The notes: generated from the sequence alone by a model not told the origin. Shown: positions 1 through 12,060, numbered from the stretch's first letter. The stretch is DNA of 64,000 nucleotides from Marsupella aquatica (GCA_973895155.1 OZ316898.1:5332001-5396000); one strand, 5' to 3'. Made by a program: numbers and translations.

Positions 1-648
1 AAAAGATTAGTGATAGCGGAGGCTAAGCGCCTGAAGTCCCTACCCGAAAGCTTTGGCAACTTATATGCTCTCACAGATTTGTGGCTCAGACGTTGTGAGA
101 GTCTTGAAAGTCTGCCTGCGAGCTTTGGCATGCTCTCGTCTTTGGAAGAACTTGTTTTGGGTTGGGTGGAGCGGCTAGATACGGTGCCGAAAACGTTTGG
201 AGACCTCAAGGCACTTAAAAGATTAGTGATAGCGGAGGCTAAGCGCCTGAAGTCCCTACCCGAAAGCTTTGGCAACTTATATGCTCTCACAGATTTGCGT
301 CTCATACGTTGTGAGAGTCTTGAAAGTCTGCCTGCGAGCTTTGGCATGCTCTCTTCTTTGGAAGAACTTGAGTTGCGTGAGCTGGAGCGGCTAGATACGG
401 TGCCGAAAACGTTTGGAGACCTCAAGGCACTTAAAAGATTAGTGATAGCGGATGCTAAGCGCCTGAAGTCCCTACCCGAAAGCTTTGGCAACTTATATGC
501 TCTCATAGATTTGCGTCTCGAACGTTGTGAGAGTCTTGAAAGTCTGCCTGCGAGCTTTGGCATGCTCTCGTCTTTGGAAGAACTTGTTTTGGGTGCGGTG
601 GAGCGGCTAGATACGGTGCCGGAAACGTTCGGAGATCTCAAGGCTCTT
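1..648 (+). repeat. 216-bp in-frame tandem repeat, three copies (two LRRs each)
   Basis: Units at 1-216, 217-432 and 433-648 are almost identical in DNA, each encoding 72 residues (three 24-residue LRR spacings, read as an LRR doublet pattern). The third unit drifts near its end. Synonymous identity is as high as amino-acid identity, which points to recent duplication or gene conversion. Confidence 0.92.
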
Positions 649-1599
649 ACAAAAGTAGACATAATGAGGGCCACACGCCTGAAGGCCCTACCCGAAAGCT
701 TTGGCAACTTATCTGCTCTCAAATACTTGTGTCTCCATGGTTGTGACAGTCTTAAAAAATTGCCGACGAGTTTCGGGAATCTCTCTTCGTTAGTAGAATT
801 AAAGCTCAATTCCTGTGACCAGCTGCTGCTGGAGACTTTGGGTCATCTCAAGGCTCTGAAAACATTAGAATTACTTTGGTGCAATTACCAGGAGGTGCTA
901 CCCGACAGTTTGGGGACCCTCTCTTCACTGACAACGTTTGAGATGAGGGGGGAAAGGTTGCAGACCCTCCCGAGAACCATAGGACTGCTTCACTCACTGA
1001 CGACACTGAGGATTGTGGGGAGCAGCCTAAGCAGTATACCCGAAGAACTCGGTAACCTGTCATCTCTAGCTATTCTGTTGCTTCAATCTTGTCACAGGAT
1101 AGAGACCCTTCCGGACGGGTTAGGGCGCATTTCCTCGCTGAGACGAGTAATACTCAATGATTGCCCGAAATTGAAGAATGTACCAGATAGTTGGGGAGAG
1201 GACTTAGCGCCTCGTGAAGACAGAAGTATCGAGACAAGGAGAACAGAACGGGGGCAGTGCTCCCAGAACGCTTGTGCGTACCCGGAGAGGATTCGGCTAT
1301 TTGTGGCTCGCTGTCCATTCCTCAGTGATCGGGAACTGCGAAGATTGGGCTGGATTGAGTTTAATCCCGGAAGTTCCGATCATCTTCTATCTGCAAACGG
1401 TGTTCACGGTTACTCTATTATGTATCGGGGAAGGTGGTACCAGAGACAAGGGCCTCTCTCAGATCATAACGTGCCTCTAAAGCCGCGCAACGAAGTTCGA
1501 ACTCTCCTAACGAAGGTCGTGGAAAAAACAAAGCAGAAATCAGCGGAAATCTTTATTTTGTTTGTTTGTTTGTTTGTTTTGGTTTTTGGTTGGCCTTGA
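1..1599 (+). CDS. Leucine-rich-repeat protein, 3' part (5' end outside window)
   Basis: The frame is open from base 1 (Lys-Arg-Leu before the first possible start), so the N-terminus lies off the left edge. About 16 plant-type LRRs of 23-24 residues fill residues 1-395, alternating forms such as LPESFGNLxAL and LPASFGMLSSL with a Cys in the variable strand. Residues 396-515 are not LRR and contain a Cys/Arg-rich stretch. The last ~17 residues are hydrophobic (Ile/Leu/Phe/Val/Cys) and are encoded by a TTTG-type simple repeat that belongs to an adjoining SINE. LRRs of this type occur in NB-LRR immune receptors and in LRR-only plant proteins; without the N-terminus the class cannot be decided. 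The gene may have a downstream intron or an earlier natural stop that I cannot see. Sure of LRR, unsure of the true C-terminus. Confidence 0.8.
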   Translation, partial: KRLVIAEAKRLKSLPESFGNLYALTDLWLRRCESLESLPASFGMLSSLEELVLGWVERLDTVPKTFGDLKALKRLVIAEAKRLKSLPESFGNLYALTDLRLIRCESLESLPASFGMLSSLEELELRELERLDTVPKTFGDLKALKRLVIADAKRLKSLPESFGNLYALIDLRLERCESLESLPASFGMLSSLEELVLGAVERLDTVPETFGDLKALTKVDIMRATRLKALPESFGNLSALKYLCLHGCDSLKKLPTSFGNLSSLVELKLNSCDQLLLETLGHLKALKTLELLWCNYQEVLPDSLGTLSSLTTFEMRGERLQTLPRTIGLLHSLTTLRIVGSSLSSIPEELGNLSSLAILLLQSCHRIETLPDGLGRISSLRRVILNDCPKLKNVPDSWGEDLAPREDRSIETRRTERGQCSQNACAYPERIRLFVARCPFLSDRELRRLGWIEFNPGSSDHLLSANGVHGYSIMYRGRWYQRQGPLSDHNVPLKPRNEVRTLLTKVVEKTKQKSAEIFILFVCLFVLVFGWP

Positions 1600-1884
1600 A
1601 ACGGAAAGCTCACCCATCCACACAGGATGGACGATTGACTCAGGAGCATGCACCTCTGTATGGTAGCCCACAAGGGAGGTCCATACCCAGGACCAGGAGG
1701 GAGAGAGGGTTCGACGAGAGCCCAAAGCGGTTCAGCCAGGGCTGAGGAGAAACCAGTACTCCCACCACTATACCCGGCTCACACACACACTCACCCTCCA
1801 CAACCCTTGCACGTGAAGGGGGGATTGAACTTGGGACCTCTAGATACTAGGTTCATCCCCTGGCCAACTGACCACAGCCAGATG
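1553..1884 (-). mobile_element. SINE copy 1 (tRNA-like head at right, AAAC-type tail at left)
   Basis: Read on the minus strand it has a tRNA-like head (GGTCAGTTGGCCAGGGG, then an AGTTCAATCC B-box-like element), a body with TACTGGTTTCTCCTCAG and CCTCCTGGTCCTGGGTATGG, a conserved GGATGGGTGAGCTTTCCGTT block, and a tail of repeated AAAC at 1553-1595. Copies near 10.4, 18.7 and 49.1 kb share the same order of blocks. I did not find a clear target-site duplication. The tail overlaps the end of the LRR reading frame. Confidence 0.7.
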
Positions 1885-3347
1885 GTTCACAATTTGGGTC
1901 TTGTGTAACAATATGATCTGCTTTCTATCTGACTCACAAAGCACAATCAGATGCTACTCCCTATGTTTAGACACTGGGCCTATTGTCTAGAGTGAAGCCG
2001 CATATTGTCTAGACTGGAGCCTCTAGACCAAGGGGCTTGAATTGAGGATGCAGATAAAAAACAATAATGGGGGCAAAGATGAAGATGAAATAACATGTAA
2101 TCCTTCTTTCAGTTAGGTGTTTTTCTCATCTCTTTTGAATGGGTAATCAGGCGGAACAGATTGAAACTGGTCATGTGTGTGGGCTTAAACTAGCATGAAC
2201 AAAGGTAGCTAAACACCAGCGTTCCAGTGCGCAGTGCCTGCTGTTAATAGTACAGTAGGTCATTCCAGTGTGCAGTGCCTGCTGTTAATAGTACTCTAGG
2301 TCATTCCATGATGGGTATTATGGTCATCAAGCAATTATAGTTTCAAGCTCCTCACTGGGCATCTAACCAAGAGAGCCAAGCTCGAAGTTTCTTCAATTTT
2401 GAAACGTCCTGTTCATAGTTCTCTAGGTCATTCCATGATGGGTATATGGTCATCAAGCAATTATAGTTACAAGCTCCTGGGCAGCTAACCAAGAGAGCCA
2501 AGCTCGAAGTTTCTTCAATTTTGAAACGAATGCGTTTATATAACGTTTGTCATGGGAGCACCGTTTTGTAGAAAGCTGCAGAATTAGTACTAATTTGTTT
2601 CTATTTGGTCATAAAATGGCATCTCTCTCCCAATAGCTCAATGAACATTACTGTTGTCATATAAAGGTTACACAAACTAGAAGAGAAAGTCTCCTCAGTG
2701 GTTTCAGGACAAGCAATGGCAGTGTTGAGTTTGAAGATTACAGGTTGCAACGCTCTCCACACAGCTTGAAAACACTCTCTCATGCATCGAGCATCACAGA
2801 TTCTTTTTCATACCACACATCTTTTAAGAAAGATTCATTGGCAGGATGCTTAACATACAGCAAGAAGTTTACAAGACAGAATAATGCCTACAAATGTAGA
2901 ATAGTGCCTCCTCTCTATTGTGAAGGTATGAAGGTGACGGACTCCAACTGCTGTGGAGAGACCACCAGTCGCAGCCGTGACTATAAACGAAGGTTTGCAA
3001 AGTTTCCTCCAGCATTGTGATTAATTGCAGTACCAGCTGTGCGAGACCAACGGGTTGAAACAGATCTCTGTTTGAGTCTCTTTCCTTTGGGAGTGCTGGA
3101 ATAACATTCAGGCTGCTTATGTTTGGCTCCAAATTTCTCAAAAATTGCCGTTGGCCTTATGGAGGATGGGACTAGCTTTATCGGGCGTCACTCTGCTAAA
3201 TCTCCCAGCCTGTATTCTACTCCAGCAAAGTCTCAGCCTTTCAGAAGTATCCACCCCCAAAAGAACTCAAGCTCCGTTCTAGTACCCAAGTCCCACTTTC
3301 ATAAGCTTTAGCCTCAGATCAAAATTCTGATGGTGGAAACATGCTCC
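1885..3347. other. Intergenic between convergent LRR and isoamylase genes
   Basis: No convincing coding sequence. It holds the tandem duplications at 2219-2530 and probably the 3' UTR of the isoamylase gene (its stop is at 3348-3350 on the minus strand). Small open frames here lack family similarity. Confidence 0.5.
2219..2530. repeat. Nested tandem duplications (about 43 bp x2 and 123 bp x2)
   Basis: GCAGTGCCTGCTGTTAATAG occurs twice at 2231-2295. A longer unit starting CTAGGTCATTCCATGATGGG and ending TTCTTCAATTTTGAAACG is repeated at about 2305-2407 and 2422-2528. Confidence 0.85.
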
Positions 3348-6300
3348 TCATGGACAAATCTCAGTCTCGGAAACGAGGAGGAAAAGCACAGACGAGTAGC
3401 TCAGCATTGGATACTGAAACGAATTCAGAAAATGAGCATACTGGGCCAAAGCCGTTTCTCGATTTGGAACTTCATCAGATAGAAAATCGTATGGAGTAAC
3501 TTTGCTGGTGTCAACTAGAGGAAACCACTTGTAACCAGGTCTTTCAGGTAGTGAAACTGTCACAGGCAAATGGCTGGCATTGAAGGCAACATAAAGTTCC
3601 TTACTTTGAGAGTCAACCTGCGTGTAAGACAGGGATGTTAGCTCAAGAAACGATTTGAAATGAATTGCAGATAAACGAAACGCTACCCTATAGGTGAATA
3701 GGTTGTTTGCTTGGACACGCACTCAGCTGCAGATATGGACGACGGAAAACTTCTCCTCTTTTGTGAGAGATTACAGAGCATTCGGTAACACCACTTCAAA
3801 AATGTCGAGAGATTCTGAACTCCAAATGAGCGAAATGTCATAGGGAGAGCAATACCAGTGACAAAGCTACAAATCTACTTGTCTCCGACCAGTCAGGCAG
3901 GTTTGGTGTCACGCCGTGCCACTCTAGACGTTCCGCAGTCGGGAATTCTCCTAGCCTTAGTGCTTCACATTGGCTGGAAAATCATTCCGTCAGTACAGTT
4001 TTTTCACTGTGGACGGGACAGTAGTAAGCAGAAGAAACAACTTGAAAACTAGACTAAGTTTCTGCATCCATCTCGTTTAAATTGCTTCCTATTATGAGAA
4101 GATAACGTTCAGATTATACTCGAATTCTAAGTCATCCCTCAGAAACACTCATTCCTCTTTTGCATATTATCCGAAACTGTTCTCGAGAGCAAGTAAACGG
4201 AAATTCCTTAAGAAGAGAGGTAAGATATTCAGCTCTGCACCTTCTAAAGTTAATTAGAAGCCGGGAAAATCTGTAGAAGCCTTGGGGATCTTGACTCTTT
4301 TTGTCCCACTGAAAATAATTTATCTGAAAAGCACAAAAGCATGGTCATCTCTCGACTTACTAACAACTCAATGCTGGGTCTCTGATGAGATGCCCGTACC
4401 ACGTCATCCAAACCAAACTGAAGCAATCAGGACAAACGATCTAATTTGGTCTGTTTGACACAACTTGAGGATGCTTTTCTCCACATGCAACCAATCTCAA
4501 TTCGCCTTCAGGGGTACGTGTTGTCAATCTGCTTACATCGTTGTCATGACAGTACGTGTTGTTGTTCCCTCCTTTCGTATGTCCATACTCATCGCCCATA
4601 GTTAGCATTGGCACTCCCTGCAGATCATAGAACAACCATTCCAAAATTAAACAAAGCTTGGGAATAATAGGAACCGAGGCATTTATAACTGTTTTCTTTG
4701 GCTAATTCCTTACCTGAGAAACCATTAGTGTTAACATAAAATTCCGGAGCTGTCTTTGTCTCAGCCGCTGCACTGGCAAGCTCTGGGTATATCCTTCCTG
4801 ATAACCACATCCCAGATATTTGTCAGTTCGTAAGTGCTAAGGATGCCATCGAAGGTACAGGTCCGTCTTGACAAAACCAACATTCTCTTGAATCATAGTT
4901 AACATGTCTTGCGGCTTATCAATGCGCTCATAAGCCCTTGACTTCGACCTTGCACAAAGATATGTTTCCTGAAGTTTCCTGAAAATCACGTCTTCCGTCC
5001 TGGCTAAAGTGCTTTAAGAAAAGTGTTCATGAGAGCAAGCGAACTTGGTCAGTCCAAAACGCACACTCTCAGTAAAGACAAGTAGATGGATTTGAGTACA
5101 CAGATTACCTCCCCGCAATTCCAGCTATTGTTGTGGCTTTCACCATCATTATTGCCCTCTCCGTTGGCTTCATTGTGTTTCTCATTGTAAGACACCAAAT
5201 CTGCCAACGTGAAGCCATCATGGGCTGTTACAAAATTGATGCTATGCCAGGGTTTCCTGCCACTTTCCTGCATGTGCGTCCAAGGCCATTGCTTCAGGAT
5301 TTGCTTACTGCTGCTTAACAATGAACTAAATCTCGCAACAGCTTGCGCACCACACAGTGACATTGAATACCTGTAAGACATTTCTAAAATCTAGCAAATC
5401 ACAATTGAATTGAGGAATCCATAAAATGTCTGTACCTGATACAACTGTGGAGAGCCACATAGACATCCTGCAAATGAACCGACCATCCCATTCGTGCCTT
5501 TTATGAACTGTCGTACTGTATCGCGAAACTGCAGGATCAAATAACCACAGCTGGAATGTCAAACAATTTACAACCCAGTACCGTCTCCTTGAATACCACG
5601 AGATTATCTCAGCAATAGTGACATGAATCTGAAAAAGACAAAACTATTCCATCTCCTGTGCCTTGGTTTATACCGCCCGAATCGTAAGAAGGTTTAAGGT
5701 CATAGATATGTACAGGGATAAGGCCCTGCTGTTTGTGATCTAGTGTACCTGTCCATTCCATTCAGACCAGACCCCCCAGTGTGGAAAACTGCCGACTTGG
5801 TACAGACCGCCTGTGTCCCACGCTTCCGCTATCAACTGCCAAAATACATCAAGGCTTGTGTCGGGTCAGGCAGGTATAGAAGTAGACCAGGCGAGGTATC
5901 GCGCCAGGCTAATCTGCCATTCAAACATCAGTACTTAGGAGATCAGAAATCTCCTTTAAACTGCACCTTTGTTTTTAAGTTGTAAAGGAAAGTTCTGGGA
6001 GGAGTGTACCTTTACTCCACGGAGAACTGGATCATTGCTCATCATGTCAATCAAGGGCGGTTCATTCAGTGGAGTTCCCGTTGTCACTGTGTCCCATTCA
6101 CGCCCCTCAGTGGTGCCGTAGACATTTTCTTTGTCCCAAAGACTGCCACACAGCGGATCCTCATAATGAAACCCGGTTACTTGGTATCAAATCTCTTCAA
6201 GTCTCCCTGTCCTTTAGTACATAAAGGACTATCAAAACTTGTTTTAAGAACTTAAGTGAACTACTGTTGCATTAGGTTCGGCAACCTGCCAGGGAAAATG

Positions 6301-9300
6301 AAATACCAACAATCACCTAAGAGCCCTGGCATTCCATAGCAACATACCTGCTTGCTCGAGTCAATATTGAAGCAAGGTCAAAGCGAAATCCGTCCACGTG
6401 CATCTCAAGCACCCAATATCTGTTCCAGTCTCATTCCAATTAGACAATTGTTTGCAATTCAAACGGCACCTGTACGGTCAATGGACGCCAAATGTGTACC
6501 TGAGACAGTCAATGATGAACCTTCGGACAATTGGGTGGTTACAGTTGAAAGTATTTCCACAGCCCGAATAGTTGTAGAACTCACCCTGCCATACAACCGT
6601 AGGCTGTTAGTCCTTCTTGGACCTTAGTTGAAGCAACTACATCAATACTCCAAACCACTCTAAACAAAGGCTCTAAATCTCTTTGTTTATGAGCTAGAAA
6701 CAAGGGATACAGCAATCTTAATTCGCACGAACAGTGCTTTTCACGCCAAGACATGAGTATCTCTTATGGAAACCATTGCTGCACAATATGAACAATGTGC
6801 CTTATCAACCTGACGTAGAAACCTGTCAACAGTTCAAGTGGACTTAATCTTACCTTTGGAGCTATCATGTAGTAGACCTGGTTATCCAATCCTCTAAATG
6901 AGAGAGTTGGGCCCATCTCATTTCCTTCTGCAGTGTGGTTGAAAACAACATCCATCAAAACCTGAAGATCATAGCTCCCACAAACCAACATTCTTTGGGG
7001 CGTCAGGAAAATGAATCTTGTCGCACCTACCGTCTGCAAAATAAGATTTCCTCAGCATATATCGAATCCTTCCATCGCAAAAACAAAACTCCTACAATTT
7101 TTTTCATTTATTTAGTTCTTTATGGAACTGACCAAGAAAAGAAAGCACTCATCCCTCCAATCTCTGCACTGTTAAAGTAGTACCTCCATTCCAAGTTTGT
7201 GTGCCTCTCTGACTAACGTCTTAAATTCCTTGATTGCATCTCGACCACAGTTTGAAGCTCCAGCAGCAGCATATCGTGACATTGGAGAAAAAAAGTTGAT
7301 AGTAGAGTAACCCCAAAAGTTCATCCTGGTGTAATCCAGAAGAATATTAGCAAAGAAAAGACCCTGAGATTGCTGGGATTCAATGTCGGACGATGATCAG
7401 AAATACTACACGTGGAAACTTTGGATAACAGCATTCAACCGCCCAGCAATTGTTGCTGGTGCAGAGCAACTGTCAAGTAGACAATTAAGATATGTTCTGC
7501 CATACTGGAGGAGGATCCAAAGCTCTAGGCGTGCACAGTTGCATTAAAAGACGGACATGAACTCTGACCCTAGATAACTCCCATCAACTCAGGAGAGGTT
7601 GCGCTTACTTGTGGTCTTGCATGACAGGATTGTACGCATAATACTCCAGTTCATTAAACTCGTGGATTGGCATAAGCTCAATGCAGTTGATTCCTAACTC
7701 CTGCGAATGAAATATCAGAAATTAGAAGGAGAACTACATTTGAGTACTCATGGCAGAAAACGAAAAACTAGAACAGATAAACTGTAATCAGATTTAGAAT
7801 AACAGTTTACCTTCAGATGCACAAGCTTTTCTACCAGGCCGAGGTATGTTCCTGGATGAGTGACCTCACTGGATGAGTGCCGCGTGAACCCTCGCACATG
7901 CATTTCATATATGATAAGATCTTGTTGCTTAAGTCGTGGAGGAGAGTCTCCCTCCCAGTCAAACTGCCATTGCAGCAGCTGAATGTAATTGCTAGTCCCA
8001 GAAGAGAGAATGCAAAGATAGCACCTCAGTGCAGCTCTGTTCCACAAAACTAGTTCTATGATCAATCATCTTCACCATAGCAATAGATCTTTGGAAATAA
8101 TGAGCAATATCAAACTAATATAAGACTGCCCTGGTGTGTACCTCATCGTCGATATTTGGCACCATGCCTGCCATTTGTGGCCAACAATTCCCACCAGAGC
8201 CCAATGATCCATACTCGTGGCGGCTTATCACTGCCTTGAATGTCACAAGACAAGGGACATCAACAACCAATATGAAAACTGCTTTGGAAACTAAGGATTG
8301 AACATAATCGTTTAAATAAGGAAATACTGGAGATATGAAAAGTCACCTTCGCATAGGGATCAACAAGTATGCTCCTTGGATTATAGCAGCATCCTTCTTC
8401 CAGAGAATAACGCCCATCCACTCGGTAGCCATACAGCAAGTTGGGGGCAATGTCAGGCAAGAAGACATGCCACACGTCTCCAGTCCTGTTAAAATTTGGA
8501 TGGAGATGAATCTCTGCGGTGACATGTCCCTGCCAATTGCAATACTCGGATTTACACTCTAGCCGTCAATGCATCAAAATCATGCTTTAACAATTTCACA
8601 AGGCCTTTTGATGAATCCTCTGATGGTGAATTTCTTGCACTAGTCTCCTCTCAACAAGGCTGTGGTCTCTCACAAATTGCCTCAGGTGGATTACAATCGC
8701 CTTTATTCGAAATTAACCAGTCCAAAGGAGATTTCGCAGATGAGAAAGTCGTAAAGACCAGACAACGAATTTGCTCAAAGTCGAACCCAATCAACTGCCG
8801 TGGTTTCCAATTTTCGATTCTGCAGTCTCCAGGAAGAAAAATGAAGAAAACAAAGGGAAGCAAAATGAGAACAGCAGACAATCAAATCAAAGAAAGAATC
8901 AGACGACATATGATTTAACGGAATGGCGAGGGCACCAACCTTCTGCAAATCTGCTTCGGTGAAGAGGCAAATGGACACAGCTGAAGCGCCGCTAGAATGG
9001 ACCGAAAAATTGACTCCACCGTCCATGGCCGAGGGGCCGAAAGGCAGAGGTCGTCCTCTGAGAGGCTTACCACACAGACGACGGGCCTGCTGCCCTGATT
9101 CGCTCTTCACGCCATGCTTTCTCTCCAGATTTGCATTGTCCGAGCTGACCCCAGTGAGACTACAAACCGTCCTATGCAGCAGGGAATTTCCGCACCCAAT
9201 TCTCATCAAACTTGCTCCTAGGTCTCCACATTGCTTATTGACACGATGAAAGAGCTCCCTTGACAGCACACGTGGGACCAATTTGCTCCCTCTTTGGTTA

Positions 9301-9461
9301 TGGTCTGAGAAGGTGAAGGCCACTTGCCGGGGGGCCAAATGGCGGAGGAGCACCACTGGCTTGGGAGAGCAAGGATTCCGATAGCCACAGAATGGAGCAG
9401 ACAGAGAACACGAGGAGCCAGTGGGGCTCAGTACCGGGAGGGCAGCAGGAACAATCATCAT
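3348..9461 (-). CDS. ISA1: Isoamylase-type starch debranching enzyme (ISA1-like), 18 exons
   Basis: GH13 enzyme hydrolysing alpha-1,6 branches of pre-amylopectin in plastids. Minus-strand exons: 9461-8940, 8529-8347, 8234-8142, 7963-7811, 7700-7609, 7325-7184, 6961-6854, 6585-6500, 6419-6348, 6142-6010, 5835-5749, 5528-5436, 5267-5109, 4797-4714, 4617-4537, 4323-4241, 3973-3856, 3617-3348. All introns are GT-AG, phases agree, and the product is 852 residues. Residues 1-125 are a transit-peptide-like extension; the CBM48 region follows from about 130 ([17 protein letters not shown]). The catalytic set is complete: Asp474 in DGFRFDLAS (nucleophile), Glu532 in LIAEAWD (acid/base), Asp605 in TAHDGFTL. 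This rules out an inactive ISA2-type protein. NTYCHDND and the C-terminal YPMLSYSS favour ISA1 over ISA3. The upstream in-frame Met at 9461 was chosen because the frame gives a typical Ser/Arg-rich leader; a Met at 9458 is equally possible. Confidence 0.93.
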
Positions 9462-10384
9462 TGTGCCTGCCCCTGACTCTCTGTGTGTCTGCTTCCCTCC
9501 CTCTTTCTCTCAGTCTTGATCCCGGAACTTAATTCAAGCCCGCCTGCTCTCTCGCATTTGATGTTGCGACCTAGCACTATTCCCTCTCAATTTTAATTCC
9601 GTTTCCCTCTCTCATGATCCCGGAGCTTAATTCAAGCCCGCCTGCTTGCTCCTTGCATTCGATGCGGCGACCTAGAGCTTATCCCTCTCAATTTGAATTC
9701 AACCCAAGCTCTACCGTAATCTACTCAACCGGCTCCTCCTCCGCAATCGGAAACAGGTCATTTCAGAGCCGACATCAATTTCCTTCTCTCTGAACTTCAC
9801 TTCCACTGTTATTTGTCAATTCAGTTCCAACCTCCAATGACACTTCCTTTCTCCTGTGTTTTCCCACCTCAGCATCAGCATTCATTCACCTGCGCAATGG
9901 AATGGCTCATTCTCTCTCTCTCTCTTTCCGACGTCATTCGAGCTCCTACATAATTCTCCTCTCGTCCTCGGAATCGTCATTCTCGCTCCCCCTCGTCACC
10001 CTGACGTCGATCATTTCGGTCACATTGAGCACAATGGCGCTGCCATGAGATCTCTCTCCCCTCCAACTCCTCTAATTTCCCTCTCAATGGTATCGAATTT
10101 GTTCCGAAAACCAACCACTTCTCTCGGAAGACTGGGCCCACAAAATACAAACGCAGAAAAGAGAGGAGGACCACAGAGAACGCGAAAAGTGGACTTCCAT
10201 TGTTCGATGTTCAAATGCAGAGCGATGAAACGCTAAATTCGTCGTTCGGTTTCGTTGTTTCTCTCTGGAACAACAGAATGCCACTCCTCCGTTCGTTTGG
10301 TGGAATCAACGGATGGATGGACAGCACCCACGTAAAACGGACGGAGGAGAAAAGCCTTACCTATTTGCCTTCATGATTTTTCTC
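9462..10384. promoter_or_regulatory. 5' flank of the isoamylase gene, pyrimidine-rich
   Basis: The DNA directly upstream of the isoamylase start (reading leftward from about 9900) is rich in CT tracts on the plus strand, that is GA tracts on the transcribed-sense strand, including CTCTCTCTCTCTTT near 9915. This is likely 5' UTR and core promoter, but no TATA box could be fixed. Short open frames at 9856-10284 overlap on both strands and show no family similarity. Confidence 0.4.
9515..9710. repeat. 98-bp tandem duplication in the isoamylase 5' flank
   Basis: TGATCCCGGAACTTAATTCA at 9517 is repeated at 9615 (one mismatch), followed in both copies by AAGCCCGCCTGCT, a GCGACCTAG block and CCCTCTCAATTT. 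It falls within 60-250 bp upstream of the isoamylase start codon. Confidence 0.88.
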
Positions 10385-10672
10385 TTTGTATTTTTTAATT
10401 TTTTTTTGAACGGAAATGGGGAGTAATACAATTAGACTCCCCCATCACAATGTGGCAGTTTTTTTGTAGGGAACCAGACCAGGGTGAGCCCCAGGGATCC
10501 TACAAGACCCGCACCAGGAAGAAGAGAGGATTAAATCAGGGTCACAAAGTGGTCGACCAGGGTCCGAGCAGATAATCAGAACTCCAATCCACTACCCACT
10601 AAACTCATCCCACCCACACACATTGGACCTGGGACCTCTCAGTTCCAGGCAAATCCCTTAGCAAACTGACTC
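10385..10672 (-). mobile_element. SINE copy 2
   Basis: On the minus strand: head AGTCAGTTTGCTAAGGGATT, then GAGGTCCCAGGTCCAA (B-box-like), body GGAGTTCTGATTATCTGCTC, CTTCCTGGTGCGGGTCTTGT, and an A-rich tail (plus-strand T run at 10391-10416). Same block order as the copy at 1.6 kb but well diverged. Confidence 0.65.
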
Positions 10673-10686
10673 TTTGTAGTTTTCAC

Positions 10687-10758
10687 TGCATTCATGGAGA
10701 AAATGAGCACGCAAGATTTCAATGCATTCATGGAGAAAATGAGCACGCAAGATTTCAA
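10687..10758. repeat. 36-bp tandem duplication
   Basis: TGCATTCATGGAGAAAATGA at 10687 recurs at 10723 with the rest of a 36-bp unit ending GATTTCAA; the two copies are identical over nearly the full unit. Confidence 0.92.
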
Positions 10759-11204
10759 TGGGCTCACTGGTAAACTTCTCCTTTGTCTCACTAAAAGTAG
10801 TAAAAATAAAAAATTCATTAGATCTAGGTTAGGGTCCTGTTAACGTACATGAATAAAAAACCATGACTTATACATGTAAATTATTAAATTATTGATAGTG
10901 CCAAATAAAACATATCATACTCATGTTGCAAAGTTATATTAAAGGCTATATTATAGACAATAATAGTCCCTCTAAACTTGAGCTGAAGCTCTTGTTTTCC
11001 AGGACATTATGGCTCACACTACAATGTAACCAGGTCCATGACCAAACCTACATGACCACAATAAAGTGTACAATAGGCTGCACATTACATTCTGGACCTT
11101 TTTGAACAATATGATTCAGCAATATGTTTTGGGGGCCCATCACTTCAACCAAACTAAAGTTCAAACAATAATTATATAGATCTAGCCCTATGTTTGTGCG
11201 TTGC
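10759..11204. other. AT-rich intergenic DNA
   Basis: No gene, clear repeat or element boundary recognised. Confidence 0.4.
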
Positions 11205-11580
11205 ACAAAAGATGTCGAGGTGAAGAAAAGATGTCAACGTGAAAAAACTGTCGATGAGAAAAAGATGTCGAGGTGAGGAAATTGAAGAGAGAAAAGATGA
11301 CAATGTGAAAAAAAGATGCAAAGACAATGAAACAATGTTGAGGGTGAGGGAAAGATGTTGTGACCCTATATGGAACACGTTCAAATGCAGGCAAACTCAT
11401 TCCATATGCGTTGCAAAACAGATATTGTTGCGTAAAAAATGTCATTGCGTAAAAGATGATGTTATGCAAAGGATGTCATGGAGAAACAATGTCAATCATT
11501 ATGTAAAAGAAATTCTTCCATAAAAAATGTTGCGTTTGGGTACCATTGCATACAAATGTCATTACGCAAAAGATGAAATT
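11205..11580. repeat. Degenerate short-unit minisatellite
   Basis: About 15 imperfect repeats of a motif like AAAGATGTCGAGGTGAAG, degrading rightward to forms such as GTAAAAGATGATGTTATGC and AAATGTCATTACGCAAAAG. The open frames here in both directions are by-products of the repeat. Confidence 0.7.
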
Positions 11581-11759
11581 TAGTAGATAATAAATTTCCG
11601 GGGAATAGATTACAATGCACAAAGTGAAAAAATATATAGTTAGCCTTAAAAGAGTGGAGAGAATTAAAATTATTAATATTTATTTTAAATACACATATAA
11701 TATAAAAAATGGGGCAGAAATATACAAATTTATTCCACTTTTTTCCACTTCCCTTTTTT

Positions 11760-12060
11760 TCCCTACCTTTTAATTCTTCTCCACTTCTTCAAATTTTGTC
11801 CCTTTTTTGCTCTATCTGCCCTCTCCCCCGTTTTTCCCCTGCTGGCCAATTTCTTGTTACCCTCCCTCTCATCTTTGCATAGTGCTTTATCGTCATCTTT
11901 ACTCTAATTTCCCCTTGTGTCTTTTCCTCTACCTTTTTAACTGTTCTCTACTTACTCAATTTTTGTCCTTTTTTCTCTATATTCCCCCTCCCCCCTTTTT
12001 TCCCTCCGGGCCAATTTATGTTTACCCTCCCCCTCATCTTAGTTTGCATAGTGCTGCATT
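11760..12060. repeat. Pyrimidine-rich tandem duplication, period about 165 bp
   Basis: The block CTCTATCTGCCCTCTCCCCC ... GGCCAATTTCTTGTTACCCT ... TTTGCATAGTGCT at 11811-11888 recurs in diverged form at 11974-12055 (GGGCCAATTTATGTTTACCC, TTTGCATAGTGCT). Confidence 0.75.

Noticed and set aside
4900-5060. Candidate isoamylase exon read from an open stretch ([10 protein letters not shown])
   Set aside because: Does not fit the family; the true exon is 4797-4714, which encodes [18 protein letters not shown] in phase with its neighbours.
11205-11580. CRISPR-like direct repeats
   Set aside because: Units are contiguous and degenerate without unique spacers, in a plant genome; a minisatellite explains them.
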